A stretch of DNA of 64,000 bases from Microbacterium lacus (GCF_039531105.1 NZ_BAAAPK010000001.1:1984001-2048000), one strand, 5' to 3'. Counted from the first letter of the stretch, positions 18,062 through 27,068 are shown. The notes: a model not told the origin generated them from the sequence alone. Numbers and translations: made by a program.

Positions 18062-18547
18062 ATGACCGACACGCAGACCACCCCCGCAACCGCCGCCGAC
18101 CCCACGGTCGCGGCCGGAACGGCTCAGTTCCTCACCCCGATCGCGCTCGGCATGCAGGCGCTGGCCGTGAACGGAAAGCAGGCGCACTGGAACGTGCGCG
18201 GCGCCAACTTCATCGCGATCCACGAGCTGCTGGACACGATCGTCACGCACGCGCAGGACGGCGCCGACCTCGCCGCCGAGCGGATCGTCGCCCTCGGCCT
18301 GCCGATCGATGCCCGCCTGGGCACGGTCGCCGCGAAGACGACCGCCACGCAGGTCCCCGCCGGCTTCACGCAGTGGGAGGACATGATCCGCGCGGTGATC
18401 GCCGACATGGACACGGTCTTGGTCGACGTGAAGGCCGCGATCGACGGGCTGGACGAGGTGGACCTGACGAGCCAGGACATCGCGATCTCGATCCGCGAAC
18501 AGCTCGAGAAGGACCGGTGGTTCCTCTTCGCGCACCTCGCGGGCTGA
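18062..18547 (+). CDS. dps: Dps-family DNA-binding ferritin-like protein
   Basis: Mini-ferritin of 161 aa that oxidises and stores iron and protects DNA during oxidative stress and starvation. The intersubunit ferroxidase ligands are visible in KQAHWNVRGANFIAIHELLD and in DGADLAAERIVALG. The rest of the four-helix bundle is intact. The N-terminal tail (TDTQTTPATAADPTVAAG) has no lysine, so DNA binding by the tail is uncertain. ATG 18062 is set by GGAGG at 18049-18053; an in-frame upstream ATG at 18047 overlaps that site and is less likely. The gene is monocistronic and ends at a hairpin. Confidence 0.94.
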   Translation: MTDTQTTPATAADPTVAAGTAQFLTPIALGMQALAVNGKQAHWNVRGANFIAIHELLDTIVTHAQDGADLAAERIVALGLPIDARLGTVAAKTTATQVPAGFTQWEDMIRAVIADMDTVLVDVKAAIDGLDEVDLTSQDIAISIREQLEKDRWFLFAHLAG

Positions 18548-18561
18548 CCCGCATTCCGCAG

Positions 18562-18593
18562 AAGTGCTCTCGGCCGTCCGGTCGGGGGCACTT
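18562..18593. terminator. terminator hairpin between dps and the amidohydrolase gene
   Basis: Arms starting AAGTGC (18562) and ending GCACTT (18593) continue inward with G-C and G-U pairs. It serves the end of dps and, facing it, the amidohydrolase gene that stops at 18599. Confidence 0.6.
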
Positions 18594-18598
18594 TCTCG

Positions 18599-20107
18599 TC
18601 AGCGGACGTGCGTCAGTCGGCCGCCGATCATCGTCGCCCGCACGATCATCGTCCGCAGTTCCCCCTCCGCTGCCCGCAGCGGATCGCGCTCGCACAGCAC
18701 GAGGTCGGCGACCGCGCCCGGCTCGATCACCGCGCCGTGCGCCGATCCGCCGTGCGTCGAGGCGGCCAGCGCCGTCGCGGCATCCAGCCCCTGCTCGGGC
18801 CGCCACGCGGGCCTGCCGTCCCTTGTCCGCCAGACCGCTGCGGCGATCGCCGCCCACGGGTCCAACGGCGAGACGGGCGCGTCCGAGCCGAACAGGAGAT
18901 TCGCGCCGGTGTCGGCGAGGGATCGCAGCGGATACGGCAGCGCCGTCTGCGCCGCCCACAGCGAATCGGTCAGATCCCGGTCGTCGATCGCGTGTTCGGG
19001 CTGCACGCTCGCGCCGACGCCCAAACGCCCGAACCGGGGGATGTCGGCGTGCGCCACGAGCTGCGCGTGCTCGATCGTGCCGTCCGCGCCCGTCAGGGCG
19101 AACGCGTCCAGCGCGTGCGAGTTCGCCACGTCACCGATCGCGTGGACCGCACACGCGAACCCGGCACCGGTCGCGGTCGTCAGGAGTTGGACGAGTCGCT
19201 CGGGAGACACGGTCAGCATCCCGTGGTTGTGCGGATCGCCAGGGTACGAGTGCGTGCATGCGGCCGTGCGGGTACCCAGCGACCCGTCGGTGATGATCTT
19301 CAGCGGTCCCATGTGCACGAGGTCCGAGTCCGACCCCCGTACGGGGTCACCGGTCCGCAGGCCCTCGGTGACCGCGCGCTCGAAGAGATCGGGGTAGACG
19401 CCGAACTCGACCCGCAGGGTGTCGAAGCCCGCGTCCAGGCGCCGCTGCCAGGCGGTCTCGTTCCACGCCATGTCCAGATCGACGAGTCCCACGACGCCTC
19501 GGGATGCCGCATCCTGCGCCATCGCGGACACGAGGGCGTCCGCGACCGCGGGTTCGACGTCGTTCAGGCGCCGTGAGATCTCGAACGCGGGGGCTTCGCG
19601 CAGCATCCCGTCACCGTCGGTCGGATGTCCCTCCCGCCGCAGCGCCGCGGTGTTCAGCCACACGCTGTGCACGTCCGCGTTGATCAGGTAGGTCGGCTCG
19701 TCGCCCGTGGCGGCGTCCAGCAGTTCGCGCGTCGGCAGATCGCCCCAGAGCGCGTCACGGAACCCGGTTCCGATGCGCCGTCCGTCCGACAGCACGGGCG
19801 CGTCGGCCATGATCCGCGCCGCGTGAGCCGCGGATTCGGCGTGTCCGAGCGCCTGGCGCTGCGCGACCAGGGCCCACTGAGTGACGTGGACGTGGTGGTC
19901 CCACAGCCCCGCGATCAGCCAGGCGCCGTCGGCGTCGAGCACGTCACCGCGAGGACGCAGGACGCCGGCCGGAGCGATGTCGATGATCCGGCCGTCCGCG
20001 ACGAACACATCCACCGGGCCGTCGACCGGCAGGAACTCCCGGCCGGCTCCGGATACCCGGGCGCGGGTGATCGTCCCGACCGTCTGTCCGATCGCCGGCG
20101 CGCTCAC
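18599..20107 (-). CDS. amidohydrolase family 3 protein (YtcJ-like)
   Basis: Metal-dependent hydrolase of 502 aa from the amidohydrolase superfamily. A metal-binding HxH motif lies in GLWDHHVHVTQW near residue 58. The central barrel has the family's later histidines (for example ACAVHAIGD) and the late aspartate in LLFGSDAPVSPLDPW. This is the YtcJ/AepA-like group annotated as exoenzyme regulatory proteins or N-substituted formamide hydrolases; the true substrate is unknown. The GTG start at 20107 overlaps the stop of the PaiB-like gene (GTGA, 20104-20107), so the two are translated together. Confidence 0.88.
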   Translation of the reverse strand: MSAPAIGQTVGTITRARVSGAGREFLPVDGPVDVFVADGRIIDIAPAGVLRPRGDVLDADGAWLIAGLWDHHVHVTQWALVAQRQALGHAESAAHAARIMADAPVLSDGRRIGTGFRDALWGDLPTRELLDAATGDEPTYLINADVHSVWLNTAALRREGHPTDGDGMLREAPAFEISRRLNDVEPAVADALVSAMAQDAASRGVVGLVDLDMAWNETAWQRRLDAGFDTLRVEFGVYPDLFERAVTEGLRTGDPVRGSDSDLVHMGPLKIITDGSLGTRTAACTHSYPGDPHNHGMLTVSPERLVQLLTTATGAGFACAVHAIGDVANSHALDAFALTGADGTIEHAQLVAHADIPRFGRLGVGASVQPEHAIDDRDLTDSLWAAQTALPYPLRSLADTGANLLFGSDAPVSPLDPWAAIAAAVWRTRDGRPAWRPEQGLDAATALAASTHGGSAHGAVIEPGAVADLVLCERDPLRAAEGELRTMIVRATMIGGRLTHVR

Positions 20108-20739
20108 GGGCGCACCCGCGCTTCCTGCGCGCGACGCATCTCGGCCGCGAGGGCGGGGTTGGCGAACGGACCATCCGCGTTGAGCTCGGCGATCACCGTC
20201 TCGACGACCTCGGCGGGCTTGTTCTGACTGAGCTTGCGCTTCGCGACGACCCGCGCGGGAGTGAGCCGGAATCCCACGGTGCCCCGTTCGAGCCGGTCGA
20301 TGTACGAGGGATCGTTCGGCGGCGCCCACATGAGCCGGGGGTCCGGCATCCGCTCTTCGAAGTGGGCGACGAGATGCTCCAGCACACGAAGATTCTCCTC
20401 GGCGGAGAGGAGTTCGGGGACCCCGGCGAGGTGCGCCGAGATGAAGTTCCATGTGGGCACGGCGGCGACGTCGCCGTACCACCCCGGTGAGATGTAGCCG
20501 TGGGGTCCCTGTACGACGACGAGCAGTTCCTGCTCTCCCAGCGCATGGATGAGGTCGTCGGGCTTTCCGACGTGCCCGAGGATCGTGAGGTCGTCGCGTT
20601 CCGGGTCGAGCACGACGGCGTAGTGGGACGCCACGAGGCCTTCCGGTGTGGAGCTCACGAGCGTGACCCACGGGTTCCGTTCGATCAGAAGGCGCAGCTC
20701 CGCGACATCGGCCAGGGCGAAACTCGGGTTCTGACGCAT
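20104..20739 (-). CDS. FMN-binding negative transcriptional regulator, PaiB-like
   Basis: Split-barrel flavin-binding protein of 211 aa in the PaiB family, first described in Bacillus subtilis protease and sporulation regulation; direct DNA binding is poorly established for the family. Typical motifs are ERNPWVTLVS near the N-terminus, the HVGKPDDLIHAL region and VPTWNFISAHLAG. The ATG at 20739 is preceded at 6 nt by TAGGCT and lacks a Shine-Dalgarno site, indicating a leaderless transcript. It is the first gene of a two-gene unit with the amidohydrolase. The coupling suggests a shared metabolic role, but no substrate is evident. Confidence 0.9.
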   Translation of the reverse strand: MRQNPSFALADVAELRLLIERNPWVTLVSSTPEGLVASHYAVVLDPERDDLTILGHVGKPDDLIHALGEQELLVVVQGPHGYISPGWYGDVAAVPTWNFISAHLAGVPELLSAEENLRVLEHLVAHFEERMPDPRLMWAPPNDPSYIDRLERGTVGFRLTPARVVAKRKLSQNKPAEVVETVIAELNADGPFANPALAAEMRRAQEARVRP

Positions 20740-20745
20740 CCCCTC

Positions 20746-20751
20746 AGCCTA
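20746..20751 (-). promoter_or_regulatory. -10 hexamer TAGGCT, leaderless promoter of the PaiB-like gene
   Basis: TAGGCT ends 6 nt before the ATG at 20739. Confidence 0.65.
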
Positions 20752-20757
20752 GGCAGT

Positions 20758-21756
20758 TCACGCCTGGCACCGCGGGCACCAGTAGAGCTTTCGGGCCGCC
20801 ATCTCCTCCACGACGATCGCCGTGCCGCACACCCGGCACGGCAGTCCCGCCCGGTGGTACACCCAATGCCGGTCATCGCGATGGGCCATCGCCGCGCGAT
20901 AGGCATCGGGGTCGAGATCGTCCATCGTCATCATCTGGCCGGTCTCGACGCCGATCGCGAGCAGCCGCACCCAGTCGCGCCACAGCTCCCGGACGACCTC
21001 TTCGCGGACGTCACGCCCGGGCGTGTGCGGATTCTGACGCGCGCGGAACAGCAGCTCCGCCCGATAGACGTTGCCGATGCCGCTCACGACGGACTGGTCC
21101 ATCAGCAACTGACCGATCGAGGTCGGCTTGCGGCGTACCACCTCGGTGAAGCGCTCCTCCCCTTCGGCCACGTCGTCCACGAGCGGATCGGGTCCGAGCC
21201 GGGCGATCGTCGCGGCGACCTCGCCGGGGGTCTGCAGTTCGCACGCCGTCGGGCCGCGCAGGTCTGCGCACGTGATCTCGGTCAGCAGACGCAACCGCAC
21301 CTGCCCGACCACGTGCGGGGGCCACTGGTCCGCCTCATCCTGCAGGCCCGTCGTCTGCTCGGACATGCGCACGTGGACGCGGGCGCGCCGAGGTGCGCCG
21401 ATCGACGTGAGAGAGTTCTCTCCCGCGTCGTCCAGGATCGGGACCTCGAGTGCGGTCCCGCGCTGATTCGTCTGGCCCATGCGCCCGTTGGCCGAGGCGA
21501 TCGTGGGATCGACCAGCACCTCACCGGCGAAGTCCCAGGCGCCGTACATCCCGAGATGGACCCGCAGCCAGAGATCGTCGTCGAACGCGAGGAACATCTG
21601 CTTGCCGACCGCGCGCACCTGCGTCGCCGTGCGCCCGGAGATCACGCTCGCGCCCTCCGCGAATCGTCCCTGCGGACTGGATGCCGCCACTTCGCGACCG
21701 ACGAAGTTACGGTCGAACTGACGGGCGATGCGATGGACGGAATGCCCCTCCGGCAT
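20758..21756 (-). CDS. nei: Fpg/Nei family DNA glycosylase (Nei1-like)
   Basis: Bifunctional DNA glycosylase/AP lyase of 332 aa that removes oxidised bases. After Met removal the catalytic N-terminus is Pro-Glu (MPEGHSVHRIARQFD). An H2TH domain is present (SIGQLLMDQSVVSGIGNVYRAELLF). The C-terminal zinc finger has four cysteines in CRVCGTAIVVEEM and YWCPRCQA. The N-terminal sequence closely resembles mycobacterial Nei1, and the gene sits next to rpiB as it does in Mycobacterium tuberculosis. Its ATG at 21756 shares one base with the rpiB TGA stop, so the pair is coupled. Confidence 0.93.
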   Translation of the reverse strand: MPEGHSVHRIARQFDRNFVGREVAASSPQGRFAEGASVISGRTATQVRAVGKQMFLAFDDDLWLRVHLGMYGAWDFAGEVLVDPTIASANGRMGQTNQRGTALEVPILDDAGENSLTSIGAPRRARVHVRMSEQTTGLQDEADQWPPHVVGQVRLRLLTEITCADLRGPTACELQTPGEVAATIARLGPDPLVDDVAEGEERFTEVVRRKPTSIGQLLMDQSVVSGIGNVYRAELLFRARQNPHTPGRDVREEVVRELWRDWVRLLAIGVETGQMMTMDDLDPDAYRAAMAHRDDRHWVYHRAGLPCRVCGTAIVVEEMAARKLYWCPRCQA

Positions 21757-22301
21757 CAGCCGGCTTCGGGGTCGAACGAGCTGTCGTCGGCAGCGAGGAC
21801 GTCGGGTGTCCCGGCAGCGGCGCGCGGATCGGGCTCGAGCGATCCGTCCGTCTCGAACGCCGCGATCTGCGCGATGCGGCGCGAGTGCCGCTCCTCCCCC
21901 GAGAACGGCGTGGCGATGAAGAGATCGATGAAGGACGCGGCCTCCTCGAACGTGTGCTGGCGGGCGCCGATCGCGATCACATTCGCATCGTTGTGCTCGC
22001 GTGCGAGTTCGGCGGTCGCGATGCTCCACGCCAGAGCCGCCCGGATGCCGCGCACCTTGTTCGCAGCGATCTGCTCGCCGTTCCCGGAGCCGCCGAAGAC
22101 GACGCCGAGCGCCTCGATGCCCGCCTCCTGATCGCGCACGACCGCCTGGGCGGCACGGATGCAGAACGCGGGGTAGTCATCCAGCGGCTCGTACTCGAGA
22201 GGACCGTGGTCGACGACCTCGTGGCCCTGTCCGGCGAGGTGATGCTGCAGCTGGGTGGAGAACTCGAGGCCGGCGTGGTCGGTCGCGATGTGGATGCGCA
22301 T
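21756..22301 (-). CDS. rpiB: ribose-5-phosphate isomerase B
   Basis: Interconverts ribose 5-phosphate and ribulose 5-phosphate in the pentose phosphate pathway; 181 aa. It has the RpiB N-terminus MRIHIATDHAGLEF, the anion hole/phosphate loop GGSGNGEQIAANKVRG typical of actinobacterial enzymes, and AREHNDANVIAIGARQHTFEEA. The C-terminus has a family-typical disordered acidic extension. I chose the ATG at 22301 because TAGAAT lies 7 nt upstream on an apparently leaderless transcript. The in-frame ATG at 22310 overlaps that hexamer and is unlikely. The gene is divergent from the ArsR-SulP operon and coupled to the glycosylase downstream. Confidence 0.95.
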   Translation of the reverse strand: MRIHIATDHAGLEFSTQLQHHLAGQGHEVVDHGPLEYEPLDDYPAFCIRAAQAVVRDQEAGIEALGVVFGGSGNGEQIAANKVRGIRAALAWSIATAELAREHNDANVIAIGARQHTFEEAASFIDLFIATPFSGEERHSRRIAQIAAFETDGSLEPDPRAAAGTPDVLAADDSSFDPEAG

Positions 22302-22308
22302 GGCCTTC

Positions 22309-22314
22309 ATTCTA
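22309..22314 (-). promoter_or_regulatory. -10 hexamer TAGAAT, leaderless promoter of rpiB
   Basis: TAGAAT ends 7 nt before the ATG at 22301 and overlaps the alternative ATG at 22310, which decides the start. Confidence 0.6.
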
Positions 22315-22356
22315 GGGAGGCGCCAGGTGACCCGGTCGACGGCTTCGATCCACCGA

Positions 22357-22373
22357 TATGATGGTTTTATCAT
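22357..22373 (+). promoter_or_regulatory. -10 TATGAT and overlapping ATGAT/ATCAT dyad before the ArsR gene
   Basis: TATGAT at 22357-22362 ends 9 nt before the ATG at 22372. Overlapping it is an inverted repeat ATGAT (22358-22362) / ATCAT (22369-22373) with a 6-nt spacer. It would place a repressor across the -10 and start codon, a good candidate for autoregulation. Confidence 0.55.
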
Positions 22374-22737
22374 GTCGTTAACCCTTGATCAGCGTCCGCT
22401 CTACGAGGTCAAAGCCGGGCTGTTCAAGGGGCTGTCGCATCCGCTGCGCATCCGCATCCTCGAGCTTCTGTCGCTGAGTCCGGAAAGATCCGTCGCGCAG
22501 CTCCAGACCGAGACGGGTCTGGAGGCGTCCCACCTGTCGCAGCATCTGTCGGTGCTGCGACGTCATCGCCTCGTCCTCTCGGAGCGCCGGGCGAGCAGCG
22601 TCTACTACCGGCTCGCCTACCCAGAGGTGGCGGAACTGCTGACGATCGCCCGCCGCCTGCTGCTGCTCATGGTGACCGCCGACGGCGAACGCATCGCCGA
22701 CGCAGCCTCCTTGCCCGCGCTCGGACCGACGGAGTGA
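22372..22737 (+). CDS. ArsR-family transcriptional regulator
   Basis: Small winged-helix repressor of 121 aa. The ArsR core reads LFKGLSHPLRIRILELLSLSPERSVAQLQTETGLEASHLSQHLSVLRRHRLVLSERRASSVYYRL, with the recognition helix at HLSQHLSVL. No cysteine is present, so it is not a thiol metal sensor of the ArsR/CadC kind. The start at 22372 follows TATGAT by 9 nt. Its stop overlaps the GTG start of the SulP transporter gene by 4 bp, making a repressor-transporter operon. The ligand may be an anion or a product of its metabolism (inference from the partner). A dyad over the promoter suggests autoregulation. Confidence 0.92.
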   Translation: MSLTLDQRPLYEVKAGLFKGLSHPLRIRILELLSLSPERSVAQLQTETGLEASHLSQHLSVLRRHRLVLSERRASSVYYRLAYPEVAELLTIARRLLLLMVTADGERIADAASLPALGPTE

Positions 22738-24419
22738 CCCGGGCCGGGCAGTACCTGCGCGCCCTCCTGCCCGCGCGGGGCGACTATCAGGCAGTGCGCC
22801 GAACCTGGCGTGGGGACCTGCTCGCCGGTCTCACCGTCGGCATCGTCGCGCTGCCGCTGGCCCTCGGGTTCGGCATCGCCTCCGGCGCCGGCGCTGCCGC
22901 CGGCCTCATCACCGCGATCGTTGCCGGCGTCATCGCGGCGGTGTTCGGCGGATCCCACGTGCAGGTCTCGGGGCCGACCGGGGCGATGGTGGTCGTGCTG
23001 GCGCCCATCGTCGCCGCCCACGGCGTGGGTGCCGTCGCCATCGTGAGCGTGCTCGCCGGCATCATGGTGCTCATCGCCGGGGCCGCCAGACTCGGCCGCG
23101 CCGTGTCCTTCATTCCGTGGCCGGTGATCGAGGGGTTCACGCTCGGTATCGCCGTCATCATCTTCCTGCAGCAGATCCCCGCACTCACCGGCGCCGACGT
23201 CGACGGCATCCTGCATTCGAACGTGGTCGTGACCGCCCTGTCCTCGCTCGCCGGGGCCGACCCGCGCTATCTCGCGTGGTCGCTCGCCGCCGTCGCGGTG
23301 GTCGCTGCGTGCATGTCCCTGCTGCCCCTCTGGCATCACGCCATTCCGGGTTCGCTGGTGGGCATCGTCATCGTCACCGTGCTCGCGCTCATCCTTCCCT
23401 CGCCGCTCGCGGTGATCGGCGGGCTGCCGACGGGACTGCCCGCGCCCGGCCTGCCGACGTTCTCGATCGACACGCTGGCCCGGCTCCTGCTTCCCGCGGT
23501 CGCCGTCGCCGCCCTCGCCGCGATCGAGTCGCTGCTGTCCGCTCGGGTCGCGGCGTCGCTCGCCGACACCGGTCCGTATGACCCCGACCGCGAGCTGGTC
23601 GGACAGGGACTCGCCTCGATCGGCGCAGGCCTGTTCGGCGGCATCCCGGCCACCGGCGCGATCGCGCGGACCGCGGTGAACGTGCGCGCGGGCGCCAAGA
23701 CCCGGCTCGCCGCGATCTTCCACGCCCTCGTCCTGCTGCTGGTCGTGCTCGTGGCGGCGGGACCGGTCGGCGCCATTCCGCTCGCCGCGCTCTCGGGTGT
23801 CCTCATGGTCACCGCCGTGCGGATGGTGCACCTGGCCACCGCCCGCTCGATCCTGCGCTCCACGCGCGCGGACGCGATCGCATACCTCCTCACGGCGGTC
23901 GTCACCGTCTCGGTGGACCTGATCGTCGCGGTCGTCATCGGGATGGCGGTGGCCGGCATCTTCGCGATCCGGGGACTGTCGCGTGCTACCGGGGTGCATC
24001 GCGAGCCCATCGACGGACCGGCCGAGCCGGGTGATGACCGGATCGCGGTCGTCCGGCTGGATGGCCCGCTGTTCTTCGCGGCGGCGGACCGCGTCCTGGC
24101 GACGGTCACGTCGCTGCACGGCGTGACGGTGGTCATCCTGCGCATGTCTCACCTCGAGCTGGTCGACGCGACCGGTGCGCACGTGCTCTCCGAGATCGTC
24201 CAGCAGCTGGAGCGCCGCGGCGTGACGGTCCTGATCAAGGGCGTGCGCGAAGGTCATGTGGAGCTGTTCAGGACCGTCGGTGTGCTCAGCTCCCTGCGCC
24301 ACAGCAAGCACCTCTTCGCGGAGCTCGCACCGGCGGTCGCCCATGCCCGTAGCCACATCGTCCGCGCGCCGGTGCCGCCGGCGCCCGATGACGACACCGG
24401 GTCCGCCGCGCGGGCCTGA
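22734..24419 (+). CDS. SulP-family anion transporter with STAS domain
   Basis: Membrane transporter of 561 aa in the SLC26/SulP family, which carries sulfate, bicarbonate or other anions. The N-terminal about 400 residues hold the alternating hydrophobic helices, with DLLAGLTVGIVALPLALGFGIASG at the start and the HVQVSGPTGAMVVV segment. The C-terminal STAS domain (about 425-535) has DRIAVVRLDGPLFFAAADRV and HLELVDATGAHVLSEI. The GTG start overlaps the ArsR stop (GTGA). There is no fused carbonic anhydrase. Sulfate or bicarbonate import is likely, but the anion is not decided by sequence. Confidence 0.92.
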   Translation: MTRAGQYLRALLPARGDYQAVRRTWRGDLLAGLTVGIVALPLALGFGIASGAGAAAGLITAIVAGVIAAVFGGSHVQVSGPTGAMVVVLAPIVAAHGVGAVAIVSVLAGIMVLIAGAARLGRAVSFIPWPVIEGFTLGIAVIIFLQQIPALTGADVDGILHSNVVVTALSSLAGADPRYLAWSLAAVAVVAACMSLLPLWHHAIPGSLVGIVIVTVLALILPSPLAVIGGLPTGLPAPGLPTFSIDTLARLLLPAVAVAALAAIESLLSARVAASLADTGPYDPDRELVGQGLASIGAGLFGGIPATGAIARTAVNVRAGAKTRLAAIFHALVLLLVVLVAAGPVGAIPLAALSGVLMVTAVRMVHLATARSILRSTRADAIAYLLTAVVTVSVDLIVAVVIGMAVAGIFAIRGLSRATGVHREPIDGPAEPGDDRIAVVRLDGPLFFAAADRVLATVTSLHGVTVVILRMSHLELVDATGAHVLSEIVQQLERRGVTVLIKGVREGHVELFRTVGVLSSLRHSKHLFAELAPAVAHARSHIVRAPVPPAPDDDTGSAARA

Positions 24420-24421
24420 CG

Positions 24422-24427
24422 TAGGCT
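24422..24427 (+). promoter_or_regulatory. -10 hexamer TAGGCT, probable pepN promoter
   Basis: TAGGCT lies three bases past the SulP stop and implies a leader of about 75 nt before the pepN GTG at 24510, which has GGGAG upstream. Confidence 0.45.
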
Positions 24428-24509
24428 GGGGAGGTTGCCAGCGTCGGCCACCCGCCGGTCTCGCGATATCCGAACCCCCTACACGACCCCGTAGAACCTG
24501 GGAGTAGCA

Positions 24510-27053
24510 GTGCCTGGAGAGAACCTCACCCGCATCGAGGCGCAGGAGCGCCGCGCGATCGTCGACACCCACTCCTACGAGGTGGGACTCGATCTCACGA
24601 GGGGCGCCGAGATCTTCGGGTCGCGCACCGTCGTGCGATTCTCGGCCACGGAAGGCGCGGACACGTTCATCGATCTGATCGCCCGCGAGGTGCAGTCGAT
24701 CACGCTCAACGGCCGCGACGTGCCGGTGAGCGCGTTCGCCGACTCGCGCATCGCGCTGGAGGGACTCCAGCGCGAGAACGAGCTCGTCGTGGAGGCCGAC
24801 TGCCTCTACACGAACACCGGTGAGGGCCTGCACCGCTTCGTCGACCCGGTCGACGGCGAGGTGTACCTGTACTCGCAGTTCGAAGTGCCGGACTCCCGGC
24901 GCGTCTTCGCGGTCTTCGAGCAGCCCGACCTGAAGGCGACCTTCGCGTTCACCGTGACCGCTCCGGAGCCCTGGAAGGTCATCTCCAACTCGCCGACCCC
25001 CGAGCCGAAGAAGCACGGCGACGGCCGCGCGACGTGGGTCTTCGAACCGACGCCGCGGATCTCGTCGTACATCACGGCGATCGTCGCGGGACCCTACGAG
25101 GAGGTCCGCTCCGAGCTGACCAGTGCGTCAGGTCGCGTGATCCCGCTCGGCGTCTACGGCCGCAAGAGCCTCTGGCAGCACCTGGACGCCGACTACATCT
25201 TCGACAAGACGCGCGAAGGATTCGCGTACTACGAGGAGAAGTTCGACTACCCCTATCCGTTCGCGAAGTACGACCAGCTGTTCGTCCCCGAATTCAACGC
25301 CGGAGCGATGGAGAACGCCGGCGCGGTGACCTTCACCGAGACGTACGTCTTCCGCAGCAAGGTGACCGACGCCGTCAAGGAGCGCCGCGTCGTCACGATC
25401 CTGCACGAACTCGCCCACATGTGGTTCGGCGACCTGGTCACCATGAAGTGGTGGAACGGACTCTGGCTGAACGAGTCCTTCGCCGAGTGGGCCTCCACGA
25501 TCGCGACGGCCGAGGCCACGGAGTGGACCGAGGCCTGGACGACGTTCAACGCGATGGAGAAGACCTGGGCGTACCGCCAGGATCAGCTTCCCTCGACCCA
25601 CCCCGTCGTCGCCGAGATCAACGACCTCGAAGACGTGCAGGTGAACTTCGACGGGATCACGTACGCCAAGGGCGGATCGGTCCTCAAGCAGCTCGCCGCG
25701 TGGGTGGGCATCGAGCAGTTCTTCGCGGGCGTCGCCGCCTACTTCAAGAAGAACGAGTGGAGCAACACCGAGCTGTCCGACCTCCTGACCGAGCTCGAGA
25801 CCACGAGCGGGCGGGAGCTCGGGACGTGGGCCAAGAAGTGGCTCGAGACGGCGGGGGTCAACACCCTCGCGCCAGTGATCTCCGAGGACGCCGACGGGGT
25901 GATCACGCGCTTCGCGATCACCCAGACCGCGCCCGCCGACTACCCGACGATCCGTCCGCACCGTCTGGGCGTGGGCTTCTACAACGTGACCGACGGCGCC
26001 CTCGAGCGCGTCCACCACGTCGAGCTCGACGTCGACGGCGACCTCACCGAGGTGCCGGAGCTCAAGGGACAGCGCCGGCCCGATCTCGTCCTGCTCAACG
26101 ACGAAGATCTCGCGTACGCCAAGATCCGCCTGGACGAGCGGTCTCTGCGCACCGCGATCGAGCACCTCGGGGGCATCGCAGACCCTCTCGCTCGCTCGCT
26201 CGTGTGGGGCGCCGCGTGGGATCAGACCCGGGATGCCGAATCCTCGCCGTCGGACTACGTCGACCTCGTGCTGCGCAACATCGGACGCGAGACGGAGTCG
26301 ACCACCGTCCGCACCACGCTCGCCCAGCTGCAGCTGGCGGCGAACTCGTACGTCGCGCCGGAGAAGCGCGAGTCCACGCGCGCGAAGGTCGCGGACGGGC
26401 TCTGGCAGCTCGCCGAAGGGGCCGAGGCCGGAAGCGACAGCCAGCTCCAGTTCGTGACCGCCTTCGCGACGGCGGCCTCCACTCCCGCGCACTGGGACAC
26501 CGTGCAGGCACTTCGCGACGGTTCGCAGACCCTGCCGGGACTGGAGATCGACACCGACCTGGCGTGGCAGCTGCTGATCTCACTGGCAGCAGGCGGCCGG
26601 GCTGATGCCGCCGCGATCGATGAGGCGCTGGCCGATGACAACACCGCCAAGGGCGGCGAGTTCGCCGCGCAGGCGAAGGCCTCGATCCCGTCCGCGGAGG
26701 CCAAGCGCGCCGCGTGGGACTCGCTGATCGCGAAGGACGACAAGCCCAACACGATCGTGCGCTCCACGGCACTCGGCTTCCAGCATCCGGCCGGCGTCGA
26801 ACAGCTGCGCGACTTCGTGGCGTCCTACTTCGACATGCTGCTGCCGATCTGGAACTCGCGCTCGTACCAGATCGCGCAGTACATCATCGTCGGGCTGTAC
26901 CCGGCTCCTCTGGCGAACCGCGAGCTGCAGGACGCCACGCGCGCGTGGCTGCGCGCCAACCCGGACGCCGCGCCGGCACTCCGCCGCCTCGTGGATGAGA
27001 ACCTCGCCGGTGTCGAGCGGGCTCTTGCGGTCCAGGACCGCGACGCCTCGTAA
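24510..27053 (+). CDS. pepN: aminopeptidase N (M1 family)
   Basis: Zinc aminopeptidase of 847 aa that removes N-terminal residues from peptides in the cytoplasm. The exopeptidase motif GAMENAG lies near residue 265. The zinc site HELAH at 299-303 is followed 18 residues later by the glutamate ligand E322 (NESFAEW), with the usual WFGDLVTMKWWNGLWLNE between them. The C-terminal ERAP1-like helical domain is complete. The GTG start at 24510 (VPGENLTRIEAQERR) has GGGAG 6 nt upstream. The gene ends at a strong hairpin and is monocistronic. Length and motifs match actinobacterial PepN. Confidence 0.97.
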   Translation: MPGENLTRIEAQERRAIVDTHSYEVGLDLTRGAEIFGSRTVVRFSATEGADTFIDLIAREVQSITLNGRDVPVSAFADSRIALEGLQRENELVVEADCLYTNTGEGLHRFVDPVDGEVYLYSQFEVPDSRRVFAVFEQPDLKATFAFTVTAPEPWKVISNSPTPEPKKHGDGRATWVFEPTPRISSYITAIVAGPYEEVRSELTSASGRVIPLGVYGRKSLWQHLDADYIFDKTREGFAYYEEKFDYPYPFAKYDQLFVPEFNAGAMENAGAVTFTETYVFRSKVTDAVKERRVVTILHELAHMWFGDLVTMKWWNGLWLNESFAEWASTIATAEATEWTEAWTTFNAMEKTWAYRQDQLPSTHPVVAEINDLEDVQVNFDGITYAKGGSVLKQLAAWVGIEQFFAGVAAYFKKNEWSNTELSDLLTELETTSGRELGTWAKKWLETAGVNTLAPVISEDADGVITRFAITQTAPADYPTIRPHRLGVGFYNVTDGALERVHHVELDVDGDLTEVPELKGQRRPDLVLLNDEDLAYAKIRLDERSLRTAIEHLGGIADPLARSLVWGAAWDQTRDAESSPSDYVDLVLRNIGRETESTTVRTTLAQLQLAANSYVAPEKRESTRAKVADGLWQLAEGAEAGSDSQLQFVTAFATAASTPAHWDTVQALRDGSQTLPGLEIDTDLAWQLLISLAAGGRADAAAIDEALADDNTAKGGEFAAQAKASIPSAEAKRAAWDSLIAKDDKPNTIVRSTALGFQHPAGVEQLRDFVASYFDMLLPIWNSRSYQIAQYIIVGLYPAPLANRELQDATRAWLRANPDAAPALRRLVDENLAGVERALAVQDRDAS

Positions 27054-27068
27054 TCGATCGACCGTCAT

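Noticed and set aside
22302..22310. Upstream ATG (22310) as the rpiB start
   Set aside because: It overlaps the TAGAAT hexamer; the ATG at 22301 fits the leaderless spacing and the family's usual N-terminus.
22617..25016. Minus-strand open frame of 799 codons opposite SulP and pepN
   Set aside because: It spans the opposite strand of two unrelated well-defined genes and has low-complexity Asp/Arg/His composition; a GC-driven shadow.
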